64,000 bases of DNA from Kutzneria sp. CA-103260 (lineage in GTDB: Bacteria > Actinomycetota > Actinomycetes > Mycobacteriales > Pseudonocardiaceae), in NCBI RefSeq assembly GCF_018263855.1, contig NZ_CP073318.1, positions 2,728,001-2,792,000 on the forward strand, given 5' to 3'. The notes below the pieces were generated by a model. It was not told the origin of the DNA. It worked only from the letters and a program-made list of their open reading frames with translations, and searched no databases. This document shows positions 34,963 through 44,533 of the stretch, piece by piece. The position numbers and the translations under genes were made by a program. The stretch's first letter is position 1, and the number at the start of each line of letters is the position of its first letter.

Positions 34963-36753
34963 ATGCCTGCATCCGCATCATCACGCTCCCGGCGGACCCG
35001 GCTGATTTCCGGGTTGTCCGCGCTCGCCGCACTCGGGCTCACCGCGGGTTTCCTGGTCGCCACGGGCAACGAGGCCTCGGCCGCGACCGCCTGCAAGGTC
35101 GACTACTCGGTCAACCAGTGGAGCACCGGCTTCACCGGCACGGTCACCGTCACCAACCTCGGCGACGCGATCGCCAACGGCTGGACGGTCGGCTGGGACT
35201 TCACCGGCAACCAGCAGGTGCAACAGGGCTGGAGCGCCACGGTCACCCAGTCCGGCCAGCACGTCACCGCCACCGGTCCGGACTGGGCGAAGTCCCTGGC
35301 CACCGGCGCGACCGCGACGTTCGGCTTCAACGCCTCCTACTCCGGCACGAACGCAGCCCCTGCCGCGTTCACGCTGAACGGCACCACCTGCACCGGATCC
35401 GCGCCGCCCACCACGACCACCACGACCACCACGACGACAACCACAACCACGACCGGCAACCCGCCGCCGCCCGGCAGCCATGTGGACAACCCGTACGCCG
35501 GCGCCAAGGGCTACGTGAACCCGGACTGGTCGAGCGAGGTCACCACGGCCGCCGCCACCACGGGCGGCGCGCTCGGCAGCCAGATGTCCAAGGTGGCCAA
35601 CACATCCACCGGCGTCTGGCTGGACCGGATCGCGGCCATCGCTGGCACCGACACCCAGCGCGGCCTGCGGGCCCACCTGGACGCGGCGCTGGCCCAGGCC
35701 ACCGGCGGCACTCCGGTCGTGGCGCAGTTCGTGATCTACGACCTGCCCAACCGGGACTGCGCGGCGCTGGCGTCCAACGGGGAGCTCCAGGTCAGCCAGG
35801 ACGGCCTGAGCAAGTACAAGTCCCAGTACATCGACCCGATCGCGGCGATCATGGCCGACCCGAAGTACGCGAGCCTGCGCATCGTGGCGATCATCGAACC
35901 GGACTCGCTGCCCAACCTGATCACCAACACGTCCATGGCCAAGTGCGCGGAGGCCCAGTCGAGCGGCGCCTACGTGCAGGGCGTGCAGTACGCGCTGAAC
36001 AAGCTGCACGCGATCAGCAACGTCTACAACTACCTGGACATCGCCCACTCGGCGTGGCTGGGCTGGGACAGCAACCTCCAGCCGGCGGTCAACCTGATCA
36101 CGTCGACCATCAAGGGCACCACGGCCGGCGTGAACAGCGTGGACGGCTTCATCAGCGACACCGCGAACTACACGCCGGTGGCCGAGCCGTACCTGACCGA
36201 CCCGAACCTGACCATCGGCGGCCAGCCGCTGCGCTCGGCGACGATCTACCAGTGGAACCCGTACTTCGACGAATCGCACTACGACACCGCGATGTACAAC
36301 GCGTTCGTGGCGGCCGGCCTGCCGAGCAGCATCGGCATGCTGATCGACACCTCCCGCGACGGCTGGGGCGGCTCGGCCCGCCCGACCGGCGCCAGCGGGT
36401 CCACAGTGGACGCCTACGCCGACTCCGGCCGGATCGACCGCAGGCTGGCCCGCGGCAACTGGTGCAACCAGAGCGGCGCCGGCCTCGGCCAGCGGCCGAC
36501 GGTCAGCCCTTCGCCGCATTTCGACGCCTACGTGTGGATCAAGCCGCCGGGTGAGTCCGACGGGTCCAGCACCTCGATCCCGAACAACGAGGGCAAGGGC
36601 TTCGACCAGATGTGCGACCCGACCTATCACGGCAGCCAGCAGGCCAACGGCGGCAACCTGACCGGGGCGCTGCCCAACGCGCCGCTGTCCGGCCACTGGT
36701 TCCAGGACCAGTTCGCCCAGCTCGTGGCCAACGCCTATCCGCCGGTGCAGTAA
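34963..36753 (+). CDS. secreted CBM2-GH6 cellobiohydrolase
   Basis: The product has 596 residues from ATG 34963 with GAGGAG upstream. After a signal peptide (SRRTRL start, end near ASA-A) comes a CBM2 (ACKVDYSVNQWSTGFTG to NGTTC), then a pure Thr linker encoded by ACC/ACG repeats (35408-35452), then GH6. GH6 landmarks are FVIYDLPNRDCAALASNGEL with catalytic Asp, IIEPDSLPNLITN, WLGWDSNL and DAYVWIKPPGESDG. The long insert loops suggest an exo-acting, tunnel-type enzyme working from the non-reducing end. It is the first gene of the four-gene cellulase operon. Confidence 0.94.
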   Translation: MPASASSRSRRTRLISGLSALAALGLTAGFLVATGNEASAATACKVDYSVNQWSTGFTGTVTVTNLGDAIANGWTVGWDFTGNQQVQQGWSATVTQSGQHVTATGPDWAKSLATGATATFGFNASYSGTNAAPAAFTLNGTTCTGSAPPTTTTTTTTTTTTTTTGNPPPPGSHVDNPYAGAKGYVNPDWSSEVTTAAATTGGALGSQMSKVANTSTGVWLDRIAAIAGTDTQRGLRAHLDAALAQATGGTPVVAQFVIYDLPNRDCAALASNGELQVSQDGLSKYKSQYIDPIAAIMADPKYASLRIVAIIEPDSLPNLITNTSMAKCAEAQSSGAYVQGVQYALNKLHAISNVYNYLDIAHSAWLGWDSNLQPAVNLITSTIKGTTAGVNSVDGFISDTANYTPVAEPYLTDPNLTIGGQPLRSATIYQWNPYFDESHYDTAMYNAFVAAGLPSSIGMLIDTSRDGWGGSARPTGASGSTVDAYADSGRIDRRLARGNWCNQSGAGLGQRPTVSPSPHFDAYVWIKPPGESDGSSTSIPNNEGKGFDQMCDPTYHGSQQANGGNLTGALPNAPLSGHWFQDQFAQLVANAYPPVQ

Positions 36754-36757
36754 GCCT

Positions 36758-36802
36758 CTCCCGTCCCGGGCGGTGCCTCCTCCTACCCGCCCGGGACGGG
36801 AG
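36758..36802 (+). terminator. intercistronic hairpin between GH6 and GH48
   Basis: Perfect 16-bp arms at 36758-36773 and 36787-36802 enclose 13 bases. It lies between co-directional genes 76 bp apart, so it may be a partial terminator or an mRNA stabiliser/processing site rather than a full stop. Confidence 0.65.
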
Positions 36803-36829
36803 TCCCATTCCGGAAAGGAATCCCTGCGC

Positions 36830-39733
36830 ATGCGTCGACGACTGCGGCTCGCCCTGGGCGCCGCGGCGGCGCTGATCGCCGCCACCCTCACCCCCGTTTC
36901 CCCCGCATCCGCGGCGGCCGTGTCCTGCACGGTCGTCTACACCACCAACGACTGGTCGAACGGCTTCACCGCCAACGTCGCCCTGACCAACAACGGCCCG
37001 GCGCTGACCAGCTGGTCGATGACCTGGACTTTCCTGGACGGCCAACAGGTGCAGCAGGGCTGGAGCGCCACCATCACCCAGACCGGCGCCAAGGTCACCG
37101 CCAACAGCTTGAGCTACAACGGAAACCTGCCGACGGGGGCGTCCACGTCCTTCGGCTTCAACGCCAGCAAGGGCTCGGCCAACCGACCGCCGACCGACTT
37201 CGCGGTCAACGGCACCGCCTGCACGGGCCCGAACCAGGCGCCGACGGTGTCGCTGACCTCGCCGAAGGCGACTGACTCGTACAACGCACCGGCGACGATT
37301 CCGTTGGCGGCCACAGCAGCGGACAGCGACGGCACCATCAGCAAGGTCGAGTTCTACGCCGGTGACACGCTGCTGGCCACCGACACCACCGCCCCGTACG
37401 GCGGCAACTGGACGAACGTGCCGGCCGGCACCTACTCGATCACCGCCAAGGCGTATGACGACAAGGGCGCGTCCACGTCGTCCTCGCCGGTGTCGGTGAA
37501 GGTGCTGTCCGGGCCGACGATCGTGGCCTCGCCGGCGACGATCAACGTCAAGCAGGGCGGCACGGCCACCTTCGGCGTGAGCCTGGCCAGCGCCCCGACG
37601 AGCAATGTCACGGTGGCGGTGGCGCGCACCTCGGGTAGCGCCGACCTGACCGCGACCCCGGCCAGCCTGACGTTCACGCCCTCGAACTGGCAGACCGCGC
37701 AGAACGTCACGGTGACCTCCGCGGACAACGGGGGCGACCTGGGCTCGGCGGTGTTCACCGCGTCGGCGACCGGCTACGCCGCCGGCACGGTCACCGCGAC
37801 CGAGGTGTCCAACTCCACTTCGGACTACGAGGTGGAGTTCCTCAAGGAGTACAACAAGATCAAGGATCCGAACAGCGGCTACTTCCGCAAGTTCGGCAAC
37901 CTCCTGGTGCCCTACCACTCGGTGGAGACGCTGATGGTGGAGGCCCCGGACTACGGGCATGAGACCACCTCCGAGGCGTTCAGCTACTACCTGTGGCTGG
38001 AGGCCGCCTACGGTCGGATCACCCAGGACTGGGCCCCATTCAACGCGGCCTGGACCTCGTTGGAGACCTTCGCCATCCCGTCGGACGCCGACCAGCCGAC
38101 CAACTCCGGTTACAACGCCAGCAAGCCGGCGACCTACGCGGCCGAGTACCCGAGTCCGTCGAAGTACCCGTCGCAGCTGCAGACGGGCGTGTCCGTGGGC
38201 AGTGATCCGATCGCCGGCGAGCTCAAGAACACCTACGGCACCAGCGATGTGTACGGCATGCACTGGCTGCTCGACGTGGACAACATCTACGGCTTCGGCC
38301 ACTGCGAGGACGGCACGAACACCGCCCCGGCCTTCATCAACACCTTCCAGCGCGGCTCCCAGGAGTCGGTGTGGGAGACCGTGACCCAGCCGTCCTGCGA
38401 CGAGATGAAGTACGGCGGCAAGAACGGCTACCTGGACCTGTTCACCGGGGATTCCAGCTACGCCAAGCAGTGGAAGTACACCGACGCCCCGGACGCCGAC
38501 GCCCGCGCCGTGCAGGTCGCGTTCCAGGCCGAGCAGTGGGCCAAGGCCCAGGGCAAGTCCTCGGCCGTCGCCGACGTCGTCAAGAAGGCGTCCAAGATGG
38601 GCGACTACCTGCGCTATTCCCTGTTCGACAAGTACTTCAAGAAGATCGGCGACTGTGTCGGCGCGAGCACCTGCGCCGCCGGCACGGGCAAGGACAGCGA
38701 GCACTACCTGATCTCCTGGTACTACGCGTGGGGCGGCTCGCTGGACCCGAACAGCGCGTGGGCGTGGCGGATCGGCGACGGGGCCGCGCACCAGGGCTAC
38801 CAGAACCCCCTGGCCGCGTACGCGCTGTCGACCGACCCGGGGTTGAAGCCGATCTCGGCGACCGGCTCCAGTGACTGGGCGACCAGCCTCGGCCGGCAGT
38901 TGGAGTTCCTGCAGTGGCTCCAGTCCAGCGAGGGTGGCATCGCCGGTGGGGCGACCAACAGCTGGGACGGCCAGTACGGCACGCCGCCGGCCGGCGACCC
39001 GACCTTCTACGGCATGTACTACGACTGGCAGCCGGTCTGGCACGATCCGCCGAGCAACCAGTGGTTCGGCTTCCAGACGTGGGGCATGGAGCGGGTCGCG
39101 GAGTACTACAACACGACCAAGGACGCCCGCGCCAAGAAGATCCTGGACAAGTGGGTGCCGTGGGCCATCGCCAACACCACCGTCGGCACGAACGGGTCGT
39201 TCCAGATCCCGTCCGACCTGACCTGGACCGGTGCGCCGGACACCTGGAACGCGGGCAACCCGGGCGGCAACACCGGTCTGCACGTGGCCGTGAAGAACTA
39301 CAGCCAGGACGTCGGCGTCGCCGCCTCGTTGGCCAAGACCCTGATGTACTACGCCGCCGGCTCCGGCGACACCAAGTCGAAGACCCTCGCGGAGGGCCTG
39401 CTCACGGCGCTGACCGGGCATGAGGACGCCAAGGGCATCGCGGTGCCGGAGACGCGGGCCGACTACAACCGGTTCGACGACGCCTACAACGCCAGCACCG
39501 ACCAGGGCCTGTACGTGCCGCCGGGCTGGACCGGGACGATGCCGAACGGCGACAAGATCAACTCCAGTTCCACGTTCGAGTCGATCCGGTCCTTCTACCA
39601 GAACGACCCCGACTGGTCCAAGGTGCAGTCCTACTTGGACGGTGGTTCCGCACCCACCTTCACCTACCACCGGTTCTGGGCGCAGTCGGAGATCGCGACG
39701 GCGTTCGCCGCCCACGTCGACCTGTTCGGATGA
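36830..39733 (+). CDS. secreted CBM2-Ig-GH48 reducing-end cellobiohydrolase
   Basis: The product has 967 residues from ATG 36830, with GGAAAGGAA about 10 bases upstream. Order: signal peptide; CBM2 at about 30-130 (SCTVVYTTNDWSNGFTAN to NGTACTG); an Ig-like domain at about 135-225 (NQAPTVSLTSPKATDSYN, VEFYAGDTLLATD); a second beta-sandwich at about 230-325 (KQGGTATFGVSLASAPTS); GH48 from about 335 to the end. GH48 shows YFRKFGNLLVPYHSVETLMV, catalytic acid Glu in DYGHETTSEAFSYYLWLEA, and DVYGMHWLLDVDNIYGFG. It is a processive cellulase from reducing ends and pairs functionally with GH6. Confidence 0.95.
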   Translation: MRRRLRLALGAAAALIAATLTPVSPASAAAVSCTVVYTTNDWSNGFTANVALTNNGPALTSWSMTWTFLDGQQVQQGWSATITQTGAKVTANSLSYNGNLPTGASTSFGFNASKGSANRPPTDFAVNGTACTGPNQAPTVSLTSPKATDSYNAPATIPLAATAADSDGTISKVEFYAGDTLLATDTTAPYGGNWTNVPAGTYSITAKAYDDKGASTSSSPVSVKVLSGPTIVASPATINVKQGGTATFGVSLASAPTSNVTVAVARTSGSADLTATPASLTFTPSNWQTAQNVTVTSADNGGDLGSAVFTASATGYAAGTVTATEVSNSTSDYEVEFLKEYNKIKDPNSGYFRKFGNLLVPYHSVETLMVEAPDYGHETTSEAFSYYLWLEAAYGRITQDWAPFNAAWTSLETFAIPSDADQPTNSGYNASKPATYAAEYPSPSKYPSQLQTGVSVGSDPIAGELKNTYGTSDVYGMHWLLDVDNIYGFGHCEDGTNTAPAFINTFQRGSQESVWETVTQPSCDEMKYGGKNGYLDLFTGDSSYAKQWKYTDAPDADARAVQVAFQAEQWAKAQGKSSAVADVVKKASKMGDYLRYSLFDKYFKKIGDCVGASTCAAGTGKDSEHYLISWYYAWGGSLDPNSAWAWRIGDGAAHQGYQNPLAAYALSTDPGLKPISATGSSDWATSLGRQLEFLQWLQSSEGGIAGGATNSWDGQYGTPPAGDPTFYGMYYDWQPVWHDPPSNQWFGFQTWGMERVAEYYNTTKDARAKKILDKWVPWAIANTTVGTNGSFQIPSDLTWTGAPDTWNAGNPGGNTGLHVAVKNYSQDVGVAASLAKTLMYYAAGSGDTKSKTLAEGLLTALTGHEDAKGIAVPETRADYNRFDDAYNASTDQGLYVPPGWTGTMPNGDKINSSSTFESIRSFYQNDPDWSKVQSYLDGGSAPTFTYHRFWAQSEIATAFAAHVDLFG

Positions 39734-39740
39734 GGTGCAC

Positions 39741-41276
39741 ATGAAGCGATGGCTCACGGCCGTCGCCGCAGTGGTCGGGCTCGCCGTCGTCACGGTGAGC
39801 CCGGTCCACGCGGCCGGCAACACTACTTCGGCGGGCACCGGAACCGGCTACTACCACACCGTCGGGTCGCAGATCGTCGACTCGACCGGCGCGCCGGTGC
39901 GGATGACCGGCCTGAACTGGTTCGGCGCGGAAACGGCCAACTACACCTTCCACGGCCTGTGGTCCCGCAACTACAAGGACATGGTCGACCAGATGGCGTC
40001 GCTGGGCTACAACACCGTCCGCGTGCCGTACTCCAACCAGCTGTTCGACCCCGGCTCCACGCCCAACAGCATCGACGCCAACTCCAACCCGGAGCTGATC
40101 GGCCTGTCCGGCATCCAGATCCTGGACAAGGTGATCGACTACATCGGCAGCAAGGGCATGCGGGTGGTGCTCGACCAGCACCGGCCGGACAGCGGCGCGC
40201 AGTCGCCGCTGTGGTACACCGCCCAGTACCCGGAGAGCCGGTGGCTGTCCGACTGGACCATGCTGGCCCAGCGGTACAAGGGAAATCCGACCGTGGTCGG
40301 GATGGACCTGCACAACGAGCCGCACACGATTCAGGGCGGTGGCGGCGCCTGCTGGGGGTGCGGCGACACCGCCACGGACTGGCGGCTCGCTGCGGAACGG
40401 GCCGGCAACGCCATCCTCGCGGTCAACCCGGACGTGCTGATCATCGTGGAGGGCATCGACTGCGTGTCCGGCACCGGGGACCCGCAATGCGGCTGGTGGG
40501 GCGGCAACCTGTCGGCCGCCGCCCAGTACCCGGTCCGACTGTCCAAATCGGACAAGCTGGTGTACTCCGCGCACGAGTACGCCACCTCGGTGTTCCACCA
40601 GACCTGGTTCGACGATCCGACCTTCCCGGCCAACATGCCGGCGCTGTGGGACCACTTCTTCGGCTACCTGGTCAAGCAGCACATCGCCCCAGTGCTGGTC
40701 GGTGAGTTCGGCAGCACCCTGGTCGACCCGAAGGACAAGGTGTGGCTCCAGAACCTCTTGGCGTACATGGGAACCGGGCCGACCGGCATGAGCTTCACCT
40801 ACTGGTCGTGGAACCCGGACTCCGGTGACACCGGCGGCATCCTGAAGGACGACTGGCAGACGGTCGACCAGAACAAGCAATCGATCCTCCAGCCGTACCT
40901 GATCCCGCCGGTCGGCGGCGGCGGGGGTGGCGGTGGCGGCCCCACCCCGCCGCCTGCCTCCTGCGCGGTGACCTATCACGTCGACAGCAGCTGGAGCGGC
41001 GGCTTCAACGCCACCGTCACGCTCAAGGACACCGGCACTTCGCCACTGACCAACTGGGCCCTGACCTGGACCGCGCCGAGCGGCACGCAGCTGGTCAACG
41101 GCTGGAACGCGACCGTGACGCAGAGCGGGTCGACCGTCACGGCCAAGGCCCCGTCCTGGGCGCCGAACCTCGCGGCCGGGGCCAGCGTGTCCATCGGCTT
41201 CCAGGCCAACGGATCCTCGGCCACCACGCCCAGCGCTTACTCCGTCAACGGAACCAGTTGTGGGGTGGGATCGTGA
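39741..41276 (+). CDS. secreted GH5-CBM2 endoglucanase
   Basis: The product has 511 residues from ATG 39741, 7 bp after the GH48 stop. The signal peptide ends near VHA-A. The GH5 barrel shows RMTGLNWFGAETANYTFHGL, DQHRPDSGAQSPLWY, acid/base Glu in GMDLHNEPHT, YSAHEYATSV and nucleophile Glu in PVLVGEFGSTL, close to the GH5_2/E1-type cellulases of actinomycetes. A Gly/Pro linker (PPVGGGGGGGGGPTPPP) leads to CBM2 (SCAVTYHVDSSWSGGF to NGTSC). It is the third gene of the operon. Confidence 0.94.
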   Translation: MKRWLTAVAAVVGLAVVTVSPVHAAGNTTSAGTGTGYYHTVGSQIVDSTGAPVRMTGLNWFGAETANYTFHGLWSRNYKDMVDQMASLGYNTVRVPYSNQLFDPGSTPNSIDANSNPELIGLSGIQILDKVIDYIGSKGMRVVLDQHRPDSGAQSPLWYTAQYPESRWLSDWTMLAQRYKGNPTVVGMDLHNEPHTIQGGGGACWGCGDTATDWRLAAERAGNAILAVNPDVLIIVEGIDCVSGTGDPQCGWWGGNLSAAAQYPVRLSKSDKLVYSAHEYATSVFHQTWFDDPTFPANMPALWDHFFGYLVKQHIAPVLVGEFGSTLVDPKDKVWLQNLLAYMGTGPTGMSFTYWSWNPDSGDTGGILKDDWQTVDQNKQSILQPYLIPPVGGGGGGGGGPTPPPASCAVTYHVDSSWSGGFNATVTLKDTGTSPLTNWALTWTAPSGTQLVNGWNATVTQSGSTVTAKAPSWAPNLAAGASVSIGFQANGSSATTPSAYSVNGTSCGVGS

Positions 41277-41281
41277 AGGTG

Positions 41282-42298
41282 ATGAAGGCGCTCGCCGTGA
41301 TCGCGGCGAGCCTGAGCCTGGTGCTGCTGGCGGCTGGCCCCGCCTCGGCGCACGGCGCGATCATGAAACCCGGTAGCCGCACGTTCCTGTGCTGGGAGGA
41401 CGGCCTCAGCTCGACCGGCCAGATCGTGCCGCAGAACCCCGCCTGCTCGGCAGCGGTCAACGTCAGTGGGACGAACTCGCTGTACAACTGGTTCGCCGTG
41501 CTGCGTTCCGACGGAGCCGGCCGCACCCGCGGCTTCATCCCCGACGGGCAGCTGTGCAGCGGCGGCAATCCCAACTACGCGGGCTTCGACCAGGTCGGCG
41601 ACTGGCCGCTCACACACCTGACCGCCGGCGCCCAGTTCGACTTCGCCTACAACGCCTGGGCCGCCCATCCGGGCTGGTTCTACCTCTACGTCACCAAGGA
41701 CGGGTGGGATCCCAGCAAGCCGCTGACCTGGGACGAGCTGGAGGACCAGCCGTTCCTGACCATCGACCACCCGCCGGTGACCGGCCAGGTCGGCACCGTC
41801 AACGGCCAGTACGACTGGTCCGGCGCCCTGCCGGCCGACAAGACCGGACGGCACATGATCTACTCCGTCTGGAAGCGGTCCGACAGCAACGAGACGTTCT
41901 ACGGCTGCTCCGACGTGGTGTTCGACGGCGGCCACGGCGAGGTCACCGGCATCAAGGACGCGCCCCCGCCCCCGCCGCCCGGCAGCGGAGACCACGGCTG
42001 CATGGCCGAGTTCGACGTGACCAACTCGTGGAGCGGCGGCTACCAGGCCACCGTGCAGGTGATGAACCACGGGACCGCGCCCATCAACGGCTGGACGGTC
42101 AGTTGGACCCAGCCTGCCGGGCAGACCGTGGCCAGCGTGTGGAACGGCACGATGACCCAGGACGGGTCGCTGACAGTGGTGCGCAACGCCGACTGGAACC
42201 GCACTGTGCAGCCGGACGGGTCGGTCACGTTCGGTCTCACCATGAACGCGACCGGCTCCAATCCCGCGCAGCCCACGGTGAACTGCTCGTCGCCGTGA
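41282..42298 (+). CDS. secreted AA10 lytic polysaccharide monooxygenase with CBM2
   Basis: The product has 338 residues from ATG 41282. A GTG at 41273 overlapping the previous stop is in frame and equally possible. Cleavage of the leader at ASA exposes HGAIMKPGSR, giving the N-terminal His of the copper histidine brace. The second His is probably in NAWAAHPGWFYLYVTKDG. The AA10 domain ends near YGCSDVVF, and a Pro linker leads to CBM2 (HGCMAEFDVTNSWSGGYQ to TVNCSSP). The CBM2 and operon context favour oxidative cleavage of cellulose over chitin. It is the last gene of the operon. Confidence 0.93.
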   Translation: MKALAVIAASLSLVLLAAGPASAHGAIMKPGSRTFLCWEDGLSSTGQIVPQNPACSAAVNVSGTNSLYNWFAVLRSDGAGRTRGFIPDGQLCSGGNPNYAGFDQVGDWPLTHLTAGAQFDFAYNAWAAHPGWFYLYVTKDGWDPSKPLTWDELEDQPFLTIDHPPVTGQVGTVNGQYDWSGALPADKTGRHMIYSVWKRSDSNETFYGCSDVVFDGGHGEVTGIKDAPPPPPPGSGDHGCMAEFDVTNSWSGGYQATVQVMNHGTAPINGWTVSWTQPAGQTVASVWNGTMTQDGSLTVVRNADWNRTVQPDGSVTFGLTMNATGSNPAQPTVNCSSP

Positions 42299-42304
42299 TG
42301 CTGT

Positions 42305-42341
42305 GGCGTCCCCGGCCGATGCGCGATCGGCCGGGGACGCC
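42305..42341. terminator. bidirectional terminator after the cellulase operon
   Basis: Perfect 16-bp arms 42305-42320 and 42326-42341 enclose GCGCG, between the convergent AA10 and fucosidase-like genes. Confidence 0.88.
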
Positions 42342-42346
42342 GGGCT

Positions 42347-44533
42347 CTACTGCGTCAGTTCCAGGTAGTCCAGGTTGGCCGTGCCGCCGGCGTCGGTGGA
42401 GGTGAGGCGGATCGTGTTCGCTCCGCTGGTCACCGGCACCGTCATGGTGGCATCGGCCCAGGTGTCCCAGTTGGTGGTGGGTGCGAAGGACACGGAGCCG
42501 GCCGCCGTCCCGTTGACGGTCAGCGCGGCGGGGCGGTTGGTGGTGGTTCCGTTGGCGTAGTGGAATTTCAGGGTGGCGTTGCCGGCCGCGTCGGCGTGCA
42601 CCCCGGTCCACTCGGCGTAGGAGCCGGTGGCGTTGGTGGTGTTGCAGAAGCCGGTGCCGGAGTAGCCGGCGTGGTTGGAGTCGACGGTCCCCTGGCAGGT
42701 GCCGGCCTCGGCCTCGTAGCGGTTGCCGGCCGGTGGGGTGGTCGAGGCGCCGGCGTAGTCGGAGCCGATCCACGAGTCGTCGATGCGCAACAGCTTGTAG
42801 TGCGTGGAGTCGCTGGACGCGGCCCAGGTGCTGTCGACTTCCAGCTTCACGTAACGGGAATTGCCGGCCGGCAGGTCGATGAACTGCACACCCCGGTGGC
42901 TGGGCAGGGTTCCGCTGGTGACGGGATTGCCCCAGTCGGTGCCGTTGGCGGAGACGTAGACCTTGTAGGCCTTGATGCGGGCCGACTGCTCGGTGCTCGA
43001 CCGGGCGTAGCTGACTGAATCCTCGCGCTGGTTGATCCCGATGTACTGGACCCGCTTGGCCGAGCCGAGGTTATAGGTCAGCGACACCGGCAGCGTCTTC
43101 TTGTTGTCCCAGTACGTCAGGTAGTCACCGTCGGCCGCGGCCGAGGCGGCGTGCCCGCTGGCCGACGCGGTGGCGCTCATGGTGTACGTGGACGCGGGGT
43201 AGACGCCGGTGCGGCCGTTGGTGTCCACTTGGAACACCGTGTCGTACGGGTCCCAGCCGGAAAGCCCGGTGAGCGTCAGGTATCCGTTGCCCTGCGTGAA
43301 GCTCACGGCCGCGCCGGTGCGGAAGTTGGTCACCTTGGTGACGCGATAGCCGTTGTCCCGCAGCTTCACCGTCGATCCCGACGGCTTCGTGAGCACGTGG
43401 ATGAACTGGAGATCCGGGTTGGTCTTGCTGATCGTGGTGACGCCCTGCGAGCCGTCGTTCCAGAAGCCGGGTTGCAGGCCGCCGTACATGTAGCCGCCGC
43501 CCTCGGTGCCGTTGATCGAACCCCAGATCTGGTCCAGGTAGCTGTTGAGGAAGTTGTTGTAGTCCAGCTGATGGCCGGGGAACTTGCCGTTGACCATCGC
43601 CGTCTCGTCCATCAGCGACTTGATCGACGAGCCGGAGTTGGCGATGTAGCGGCCGACGTTGAGTCTGGTGTCCACTGTGGAGTCAGTGCCGGTGTACCAC
43701 CAGGAACCGCTGTCGGGCAGCTTGTAGTCGGCCTCGATCAGCCGCGGCGCCGCCGTCCAGACCGCCTGGGGGTAGTCGTAGGACGGGGTCATGCCGGTCT
43801 TCTGCTCGTTGCTGACCATGTCCATGATCGGCGTGTCTTCGTTGTTGTTGCTGAGCGTGTAGTTGGGCCGCTTCGCGCGGATCTGCTCGTACAGGTTGTG
43901 GTCGAGCCAGTACTGGCTGTCGTTGTCGATCCAGAAGCCGCCCAGGTCCGGGTAGCGGTCCATGACCTCCATGAAGTTGTCGTAGCTGAACTCGCCGAAC
44001 CCGTTGGTGGTCGTCAGGTCCACGTTGTGCCCGGCGTAGCTGGAGAACGCCTTGGAGTCCAGCCAGTCCTTGCCCGCGGGCAGGCCGTCGTTGTGCCACT
44101 GCGGGTCGTTGGTCATGTACAGGATCGTCTTCATGCCGGCCTTCTTGGTGGCCGCGATCAGCTCGCCCAGGAAGTCCCGCTTGCTGTGGCAGCTGCCCGG
44201 GATGGCCGACGGCCACGGCCGGGTGTAGCCGAGCTTGCTGTGGAACGTGGCCAGCACGATGTACTGCGCGTGGAGCTTCTTGGCCTCGTTGACCCAGTAG
44301 TCGGCACTCCAGCCGCCGCTGGTGACGTCGTTCTCCCAGGAGGTGCAGTCGGTGTGGACCGGGGACGTGCGCTCGCCCCAGTGCAGGAACAGGCCGGCCT
44401 GCGAGGCCCGCAGGAAGTCCTGGCGCGGGTTCTGCAGCTCGGCGTGCGCCACCGTCGGCACGGCCACCAGGCCGGCCGCGACGAGCATCGCGGCCCCGTA
44501 GGCGACCAGTCGCCTGACCCAGCTTCTTCGCAT
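42347..44533 (-). CDS. secreted GH29-like alpha-L-fucosidase with CBM32 and CBM35/6-type modules
   Basis: The product has 728 residues from ATG 44533 (GAGAGGA just upstream). A signal peptide ends near AHA-E. The catalytic part begins QAGLFLHWGERTSPVHTDC, has WVNEAKKLHAQYIVLATFHS, and a putative nucleophile Asp in DLGGFWIDNDSQYW, all GH29-like. Residues about 450-590 resemble an F5/8-type (CBM32) domain (GDYLTYWDNKKTLPVSLTYN). The last 125 are CBM35/CBM6-like (RYEAEAGTC to NLDYLELTQ). The segment TPSYDYPQAVWT is unusual for canonical fucosidases, so specificity could differ. It may act on fucosylated hemicellulose. Confidence 0.75.
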   Translation of the reverse strand: MRRSWVRRLVAYGAAMLVAAGLVAVPTVAHAELQNPRQDFLRASQAGLFLHWGERTSPVHTDCTSWENDVTSGGWSADYWVNEAKKLHAQYIVLATFHSKLGYTRPWPSAIPGSCHSKRDFLGELIAATKKAGMKTILYMTNDPQWHNDGLPAGKDWLDSKAFSSYAGHNVDLTTTNGFGEFSYDNFMEVMDRYPDLGGFWIDNDSQYWLDHNLYEQIRAKRPNYTLSNNNEDTPIMDMVSNEQKTGMTPSYDYPQAVWTAAPRLIEADYKLPDSGSWWYTGTDSTVDTRLNVGRYIANSGSSIKSLMDETAMVNGKFPGHQLDYNNFLNSYLDQIWGSINGTEGGGYMYGGLQPGFWNDGSQGVTTISKTNPDLQFIHVLTKPSGSTVKLRDNGYRVTKVTNFRTGAAVSFTQGNGYLTLTGLSGWDPYDTVFQVDTNGRTGVYPASTYTMSATASASGHAASAAADGDYLTYWDNKKTLPVSLTYNLGSAKRVQYIGINQREDSVSYARSSTEQSARIKAYKVYVSANGTDWGNPVTSGTLPSHRGVQFIDLPAGNSRYVKLEVDSTWAASSDSTHYKLLRIDDSWIGSDYAGASTTPPAGNRYEAEAGTCQGTVDSNHAGYSGTGFCNTTNATGSYAEWTGVHADAAGNATLKFHYANGTTTNRPAALTVNGTAAGSVSFAPTTNWDTWADATMTVPVTSGANTIRLTSTDAGGTANLDYLELTQ

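Noticed and set aside
35408-35455. Tandem ACC/ACG triplets as a possible microsatellite or CRISPR-like repeat
   Set aside because: They encode the Thr linker between CBM2 and GH6. No spaced repeats are present, and I found no CRISPR array anywhere in the window.
36539-39838. A 1099-codon leftward open frame opposite the GH48 gene
   Set aside because: It is Val/Arg/Gly-rich shadow coding; the GH48 frame on the other strand is certain.
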